From contig CAJTKV010000001.1 in NCBI GenBank assembly GCA_910577075.1, forward strand, positions 14,238 through 78,237: 64,000 nt of DNA, given 5' to 3'. A program made the translations under genes and the position numbers. Under the pieces are notes generated by a model that did no database searches, had not been told where the DNA came from, and worked only from the letters and a program-made list of their open reading frames with translations. Each line of letters begins with the position of its first letter. The first letter of the stretch is position 1. Shown here in pieces: positions 59,326 through 64,000 of the stretch. The stretch comes from an uncultured Bacilli bacterium (GTDB lineage: Bacteria; Bacillota_I; Bacilli_A; RF39; UBA660).

Positions 59326-61242
59326 ATGGATAGAACACAATTAACTTACTCACAACTGATAAAACAAACTTTAATAAATAACAAAGAAAAATTATATAGT
59401 ATGAATAAAAACAAAGTTGCCATGACTTTAGTAAGCATTCTCAAAGAAGATATTGAAAATTTTGACTATAGTACATCAGAGAACAAAAATTATCTATTTG
59501 ATATCTTCGATATTTTATATGATTTAATTAAAGATTCTCGATCTTTACAAATTCAATTTTATGATGACTTTACTTTTATTCATAATGAAATAAGAAAACT
59601 CTTACATGCCAAACCTAAAGAGGATAATGCTACCATAGATAAAAATTATAATTTATTACGTCAACTGATAAATAAAATGGAAAATGCCATTCTCGGATTT
59701 GATTATGGAAATCCTGTTGAATATGATCCTAACAAAGAGGAATTCATATCTTATATTATCTTTAAACTTAAATATATCAATATATTTAACCAAGCGTATG
59801 AGAAATTTCCACACATTGTCAATAGTCTAGATAAAGACGGCATACCTCTAGTAGAAAAAGTACTAGACGCCTATCTTAAAGCCCTTGAAGCCTATCTTTC
59901 CAAAGAAAATCTCGGCCCAATTGATGATTTGATTTATTACGATAAAGTCCTAAAGATATTCTTTAACAGCAAAAAGATGAAAATAGACAAATTTAGCAAG
60001 ACCTTAATGCTCGACAAAGTAAAAGAATTTTGTCAAAATCATACCTATACTTCCATTATCCATAAGGAAAAGTTATCCTTTTTTATTAATGATATATTAA
60101 ATACTATCAATGATGAAGAAGAAGATATTAATCTCGGATATTTAAGTTATAAATATGAAGTCCATAACGAATTTAAGGAATCCCATATTTTGGAATCAAA
60201 AAGAATACATCGACAATACGAAAATGTCGGAAGAGCAACCACTAAAAGAAAAATCTATACCTTTGATGGTGAAGGAGCCAAAGAATTAGACGACGGCTTA
60301 TCCTTGACACTAAAAGACGGCATTTATCACTTTGGTGTTCATATCGCCGATCCCGGTTCTTATATTCCTAAATCTTCCATTCTTTATGATGAAGCATCTA
60401 GAAGAACAACTTCCCTCTATATGGACGACTATTGCATTCCCATGTATCCCTTTAACTTAGCTGGAGATACCATGAGTTTAAACACTGGCAAAAACACTTA
60501 TTGCATGAGTTTTTATTTTGATATAGACGCATACACTGGCGAATTAATCAAATTTAATATTAAAAACGAAATATGTAAGATTACGGAAAACTGTTCTTAT
60601 AAACATTTTGATGACTGTCTAGACCACGGAACTGATGACGAAGAATTTTTCAATATGCTTGTTAACTTAACTAATCTAACAGATATACTAAAGCGTGTAT
60701 ATAATGAAGAAGCTCTATATAAACAATTCCATCCTAGAACAGAAGTTACAGCTGCTACCTCTGCCGTTGAAGCAGCAATGATATACACAAATCACCAGAT
60801 TGCTAAATTATTTAGTGAAAGAGAACTTCCGTTCATCTATAGATGTCATACCATCAATGAAAGCGATATCGAAAAACTCACTCGTTTGCAAAATAGATTG
60901 CGTGAAAAAGAGTGTACATTAGATATCGTTCACAACATCGAATTCTTAAAAAATCTATACCCCAGAGCTCGGTATAGCCGCAACAACACCGGACATTATG
61001 GATTGGGAATTGATTACTATTCTCATGTAACAAGCCCCCTAAGACGCCTTGCTGATAATGTAGCAATGATGTGTATCAAGCAATTTATCCTAAACCCATA
61101 TAACAAAGAAGATATAAAAAGAATGAATGAATATATTGATGAAACAGCCGAGACAATTAATAATAAGAGAGCCAGTGTGGAAGATTATGAAATTCAATAC
61201 TTGCGATTACTAAATAATAACAAAGAAAAAGAGGCTGACTAA
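59326..61242 (+). CDS. Stand-alone RNB-domain exoribonuclease-like protein
   Basis: The protein has 638 residues. The first 300 residues are helical with no cold-shock domain. The RNB domain begins at about 305 with IYTFDGEGAKELDDGLSLTL. In E. coli RNase R this reads TIDGEDARDFDDA, so Asp314, Asp322 and Asp323 are kept but the second aspartate is Glu320. GIYHFGVHIADPGSYI, FIYRCHTINE and NNTGHYGLGIDYYSHVTSPLRRLADNV follow, the last containing the catalytic arginines. There is no S1 domain at the C-terminus. Canonical RNase R is encoded at 45675. This second enzyme may be specialised, for example for binding a protein partner through its N-terminus. It is preceded by AAGGAG. Confidence 0.85.
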   Translation: MDRTQLTYSQLIKQTLINNKEKLYSMNKNKVAMTLVSILKEDIENFDYSTSENKNYLFDIFDILYDLIKDSRSLQIQFYDDFTFIHNEIRKLLHAKPKEDNATIDKNYNLLRQLINKMENAILGFDYGNPVEYDPNKEEFISYIIFKLKYINIFNQAYEKFPHIVNSLDKDGIPLVEKVLDAYLKALEAYLSKENLGPIDDLIYYDKVLKIFFNSKKMKIDKFSKTLMLDKVKEFCQNHTYTSIIHKEKLSFFINDILNTINDEEEDINLGYLSYKYEVHNEFKESHILESKRIHRQYENVGRATTKRKIYTFDGEGAKELDDGLSLTLKDGIYHFGVHIADPGSYIPKSSILYDEASRRTTSLYMDDYCIPMYPFNLAGDTMSLNTGKNTYCMSFYFDIDAYTGELIKFNIKNEICKITENCSYKHFDDCLDHGTDDEEFFNMLVNLTNLTDILKRVYNEEALYKQFHPRTEVTAATSAVEAAMIYTNHQIAKLFSERELPFIYRCHTINESDIEKLTRLQNRLREKECTLDIVHNIEFLKNLYPRARYSRNNTGHYGLGIDYYSHVTSPLRRLADNVAMMCIKQFILNPYNKEDIKRMNEYIDETAETINNKRASVEDYEIQYLRLLNNNKEKEAD

Positions 61243-61254
61243 TCAGCCTTTTTT
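61225..61254. terminator. Bidirectional terminator between RNB nuclease and LysR genes
   Basis: GGCTGA-ctaat-TCAGCC with A-rich left and T-rich right flanks overlaps the ends of both convergent genes (stops at 61242 and 61239). Confidence 0.85.
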
Positions 61255-62126
61255 AATAAATCAATAAGTTTCTTAGCCGCAAATGAGGGAATAGTATCCT
61301 TCTTTGTCAGAAGGCCAATATATCTTGGAGGTATCGGAGGATTTATATTTATCTTAACTAAATTCCCATTCTTTAATTCATCAGTTACAAATTTCTCAAC
61401 TACATACCCAATTCCGTAGCCAATTTTAGCCATATCCTCAACTAGACCATAACTTGCTAAAACCATCTCAGGATTTAGATAAACATTGCTCTTAGCCATT
61501 ACACTATCTAAATAATCGCGAGTATTATTTCCTCTTGGTTGTAAAATCAAAGAATAATTATTTAAATCTTCAACATTTATATTATAAGATTCAATATTAT
61601 AATCTCGACTAACGACAAAAATATCTTGAATATCGACCAATTTTTCAACAACAATATCACTTTGTGGTTTCATTGGCATATTGGCAATAACCATATCAAT
61701 TAGACCATTGCGCAATTTAGGTACTAATTCTGATGCCATATTAGTAAGTATTTCAATTTTAATATTTGGATATTTTTTGTGAAATACTTCAAGATATGGC
61801 AATAGATAAAATTTAACTAAAGTACGCGATATCCCAATTTTAATGGTTCCAACATCTAAATTAACCATATCACTAAATTTATGTTCAGCATTTCGAATAT
61901 ATTCAATTGCTGTCCTAATATAATTATGAAGTTCCCTACCTTCTTCAGTTAATATAACTCCCCTCTTAGTCCGAATAAATAAAGGACCTCCCAATTGTTC
62001 TTCAAGGGACTTAATTGACTTAGATACGGCGGGCTGAGAAATATGTAATCGCTCACTCGCAGCCGTAATATTTCCAGCATTAGCAACTTCGTTAAAAACT
62101 CTATATAGTTCAAAATCAATATCCAT
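61239..62126 (-). CDS. LysR-family transcriptional regulator
   Basis: The protein has 295 residues. The N-terminal wHTH (FELYRVFNEVANAGNITAASERLHISQPAVSKSIKS region) is canonical. LEEQLGGPLFIRTKRGVILTEEG follows, then the linker helix and the inducer-binding domain (VGTIKIGISRTLVKFYLLPYL, IGYGIGYVVEKFVTDEL). It is divergent from the Nudix-PHP gene at 62215, with an 88-base gap between start codons, and is its likely regulator. GGAGG precedes the ATG. It is only moderately similar to the LysR protein at 27548. Confidence 0.92.
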   Translation of the reverse strand: MDIDFELYRVFNEVANAGNITAASERLHISQPAVSKSIKSLEEQLGGPLFIRTKRGVILTEEGRELHNYIRTAIEYIRNAEHKFSDMVNLDVGTIKIGISRTLVKFYLLPYLEVFHKKYPNIKIEILTNMASELVPKLRNGLIDMVIANMPMKPQSDIVVEKLVDIQDIFVVSRDYNIESYNINVEDLNNYSLILQPRGNNTRDYLDSVMAKSNVYLNPEMVLASYGLVEDMAKIGYGIGYVVEKFVTDELKNGNLVKININPPIPPRYIGLLTKKDTIPSFAAKKLIDLLKKAD

Positions 62127-62214
62127 AAGATAACCTCCGGTTATAAATAATATTACTTATATATATTTTAATTATATAACAATCCATGAAATAATTAAAG
62201 CAGGAAGTGATAAA

Positions 62215-63564
62215 ATGAAATGTAAAACAATTAATACACCTTTAGATAATGCCGATTTAACATCAAAGAAAGCCCGCTTGATAAGTATTGTAGACGATAA
62301 AATTCTCGTTTGCAACTACTCTGGATTTTATATGCTACCAGGAGGAAAAGTCGATAATGGTGAGACATTTGATGAAGCCGTTCGAAGAGAGGTAAGAGAG
62401 GAAACCAAAGCTATTTTAATGCCTGATGATATCCAACCATATATAACTATAAATAATTACCAAGAAAACTATCTTTCAAGAAATTATCCTATGCCAATCA
62501 CTAAAGCCACCACAACCGTCTACTTTATATGCAACAAGGAAATAAACGCCCAAGAAGGGTATCTATCTCCTCTAGAAAAAGCAGGTAATATGCGCACATC
62601 ATACATGGACATAAAGACTTTAAAATCTATTCTTAAAGCAGAGGTGCGACCAAAAGAGCGAGTTTTTGCCCAAGAATTACTTGGAGTTATTGAAGAATAT
62701 GAATTAGATCACAAACTTATTGATCTCCACACTCACACCAACTACTCTGATGGCGAATACACACCCGATGAAGTCATTAAGAAAGCTATTGAGCAAAACA
62801 TTGGCACAATCGCCATAACTGATCATGACAACATTGAAGGTTTAAAAAGTATTGATTACAATAAATATCCAGAAATTAAAATATTACCTGGCGTAGAACT
62901 AACTGCTCAGGTAAAAAAAGGCAGAATGCATATTCTCGGATACCTAATTGACTATTATAATAAAGAATTAAATGCCTTCTTAAAAACTGTAAGAGAAAAC
63001 AATATTAATAATCTAAAAAACATTGTAGAATATTTAAAACACTTAGACATAACATTCAGACCAGATGAACTTGCTGAAATATTCAACAGACCAGGAAACA
63101 TCGGAAGACCTGATCTAGCTAAATTACTCATAAAATATGGCTATGTACAAACTGTTCAAGAGGCTTTTGATGAATACTTGATAGAAGCTTTTAATGAATC
63201 ACGCTGTAATAATAAGGGATACCCCTTCCCCGACATACTTAATATGATTGCTAAATCACATGGCATATCCATACTTGCACACCCCACATCTTTAGAACTT
63301 AATCACGAGGAATTTGAAGAATTGTTGAAAGACATGATCAAATGTGGACTTATGGGATTAGAAACATATCACCCAAACATTACTCCCGAAGAAAGAGAAT
63401 TTTTCATGGATATGGTCAATAAATATAAGCTGCTATATTCCGTTGGATCCGATTTTCATGGTGAACATGTCAAAGAAGATATTAATCTCGGTGTTGGAAG
63501 AGGTGATATCAACAAAAGAGATGCTTCAATCTTGCAGTATATAAATAAAAACTATAAGAATTGA
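62215..63564 (+). CDS. Nudix-PHP fusion phosphoesterase
   Basis: The protein has 449 residues. Residues 1-155 form a Nudix domain with the box GGKVDNGETFDEAVRREVREETKAI (43-67), preceded by FYMLP. From about 168 a PHP domain begins: LIDLHTHTNYSDGEYTPDEV (His172, His174), TIAITDHDNIEGL (Asp203, His204), LPGVELTAQ (Glu), GRPDLAKLLIKYG, ISILAHPTSLE (His) and YSVGSDFHGEHV (Asp, His). The full set of metal-binding residues is visible. The PHP part is of the TrpH/YciV type, which removes 3'-phosphates from pAp or degrades short 5'-phosphorylated RNA. The Nudix part could produce its substrate by hydrolysing an X-diphosphate. The fusion is uncommon. A LysR gene is divergent. Confidence 0.87.
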   Translation: MKCKTINTPLDNADLTSKKARLISIVDDKILVCNYSGFYMLPGGKVDNGETFDEAVRREVREETKAILMPDDIQPYITINNYQENYLSRNYPMPITKATTTVYFICNKEINAQEGYLSPLEKAGNMRTSYMDIKTLKSILKAEVRPKERVFAQELLGVIEEYELDHKLIDLHTHTNYSDGEYTPDEVIKKAIEQNIGTIAITDHDNIEGLKSIDYNKYPEIKILPGVELTAQVKKGRMHILGYLIDYYNKELNAFLKTVRENNINNLKNIVEYLKHLDITFRPDELAEIFNRPGNIGRPDLAKLLIKYGYVQTVQEAFDEYLIEAFNESRCNNKGYPFPDILNMIAKSHGISILAHPTSLELNHEEFEELLKDMIKCGLMGLETYHPNITPEEREFFMDMVNKYKLLYSVGSDFHGEHVKEDINLGVGRGDINKRDASILQYINKNYKN

Positions 63565-63589
63565 CTTATTCCCCGAAAAAAGCTATAAT
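63561..63589 (+). promoter_or_regulatory. Sigma-A promoter (TTGACT - 17 - TATAAT)
   Basis: TTGACT at 63561-63566 overlaps the stop codon of the Nudix-PHP gene, and TATAAT lies at 63584-63589 after a 17-base spacer. The partial gene at 63617 begins 28 bases after the -10 box. Confidence 0.75.
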
Positions 63590-63616
63590 ACAAAGCCAAT
63601 GAAACGGGGAAAATAT

Positions 63617-64000
63617 ATGAAAATCAATTACAATAAAATTGTCAAAAAAGCGGTAATTCCATTAGATCATTACAATCTTCGAGAATTATTGATAGCCTTT
63701 GTATATGATGGTAAATTGCCTATTACTAAAGAACACATTCATGGAGGAGACCAAACCAATTATAAAAGATGGTGTAATTTTGGTGACAAAGTAGAAAATA
63801 GTCAAAGAAAATTGGGAAAAAATTTTGCTATCGCTTTAGATCCGGAGATATCCGAAGGATGCGCTTATGGAGATATCGAAATTTTAAAAGGCTTAGGTTA
63901 TGAACCAATAACACTAACGGAGGCCTTAGAAGAACTTCCAAACATGTCTACCATATTAGGTGTTACACCAAATCAAACACTAGAAGAACAAGGGCTCTTA
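63617..64000 (+). CDS. Unrecognised protein, truncated by the window edge
   Basis: The 128 visible codons are open from the ATG at 63617, with GGGGAA six bases upstream and a strong promoter ahead. The sequence is soluble and contains LDHYNLRELLIAFVYDGKLPIT, the HGGDQTNYKRWCNFGDKVE segment and AIALDPEISEGCAYGDIEILK. It then has EALEELPNMSTILGVTPNQT. I do not recognise the family and cannot judge the length of the full protein. Confidence 0.65.
   Translation, partial: MKINYNKIVKKAVIPLDHYNLRELLIAFVYDGKLPITKEHIHGGDQTNYKRWCNFGDKVENSQRKLGKNFAIALDPEISEGCAYGDIEILKGLGYEPITLTEALEELPNMSTILGVTPNQTLEEQGLL

Noticed and set aside
63570..63612. TTCCCCG/CGGGGAA hairpin overlapping the ribosome binding site of the gene at 63617, possible riboswitch-like control.
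   Set aside because: The 5' arm lies between the -35 and -10 boxes of the promoter at 63561-63589, so it is not part of the transcript.
1..64000. CRISPR arrays, cas genes or a recognisable anti-phage system.
   Set aside because: No spaced direct repeats were seen and no Cas-like proteins. RhuM and the solitary helicase alone do not make a known system.
1..64000. UGA recoded as tryptophan (Mycoplasma code).
   Set aside because: TGA ends several full-length genes, including the AI-2E transporter and the Nudix-PHP gene, and tryptophan is encoded by TGG throughout.

Overview
This AT-rich window looks like the chromosome of a low-GC Bacillota. TGA is used as a stop (for example at 2107 and 63562), so the Mycoplasma code does not apply. 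The gene set is Gram-positive in type: a VanRS-like two-component pair, SecA with a C-terminal zinc motif, long-form HPF, SecG, RNase R with SmpB, a FemX/MurM-like peptidoglycan aminoacyltransferase, a YfhO-type membrane protein and split CoaB and CoaC. The sulfatase-modifying-enzyme-like surface protein and the reduced lifestyle suggest an uncultured gut Bacilli lineage (RF39/Erysipelotrichales-like). That placement is inference from style, not from a marker phylogeny.

Layout. 1-2104: a partial XRE regulator and an apparently intact IS3-family element. 2107-7579: AI-2E-type transporter, VanRS-like pair, a frameshifted asparagine synthetase and a frameshifted XRE regulator. 7640-11758: small enzymes (DUF3795, MGMT-like, SPL-type radical SAM, YqfO-like, histidine phosphatase, CYTH-like, SDR). 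11946-15198: a phosphatidylethanolamine operon (PAP2, flippase-like, pssA, psd). 15490-19042: a run of nucleotide and metabolite clean-up enzymes that includes a nucleotidase/nucleoside-hydrolase fusion. 19078-21346: decayed fragments, tRNA-Gln and a frameshifted peptidase E. 21346-24665: LD-carboxypeptidase, aminotransferase, methyltransferase, cysE. 24678-28414: coaC, an unknown gene, coaB and a class II aldolase-like gene, with a divergent LysR regulator. 28433-38371: acyltransferase, HAD, a CHAP surface protein, a helicase, a Nudix / radical SAM / radical SAM-HD cassette, an NAT-like Cys-His-Asp protein and a flavin reductase. 38578-41049: APH-like kinase and RhuM genes separated by two SEC-C remnants, downstream of secA. 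41348-48077: translocation, translation and RNA-decay core. 48256-64000: cell envelope genes, typA, a paralogous membrane-protein triplet, a surface protein gene with a frameshift, a stand-alone RNB nuclease and a Nudix-PHP fusion.

Two themes stand out. The first is an unusual density of nucleotide and metabolite housekeeping enzymes: three Nudix domains, three HAD domains, two HD domains, a nucleoside hydrolase, a PHP domain, RidA and a histidine phosphatase. Several of these are fused in uncommon combinations. The second is that five otherwise well-preserved genes each carry one small indel, and short remnants of further genes lie in the intergenic gaps. This means either ongoing gene decay or residual assembly error, and read-level evidence would separate the two.

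The best candidates for something not yet described are the coaC-unknown-coaB-aldolase-like cluster, the Nudix/radical SAM/radical SAM-HD cassette, the Nudix-PHP fusion, the stand-alone RNB protein with a 300-residue helical N-terminus, and the repeated SEC-C scars flanking cargo genes behind secA.
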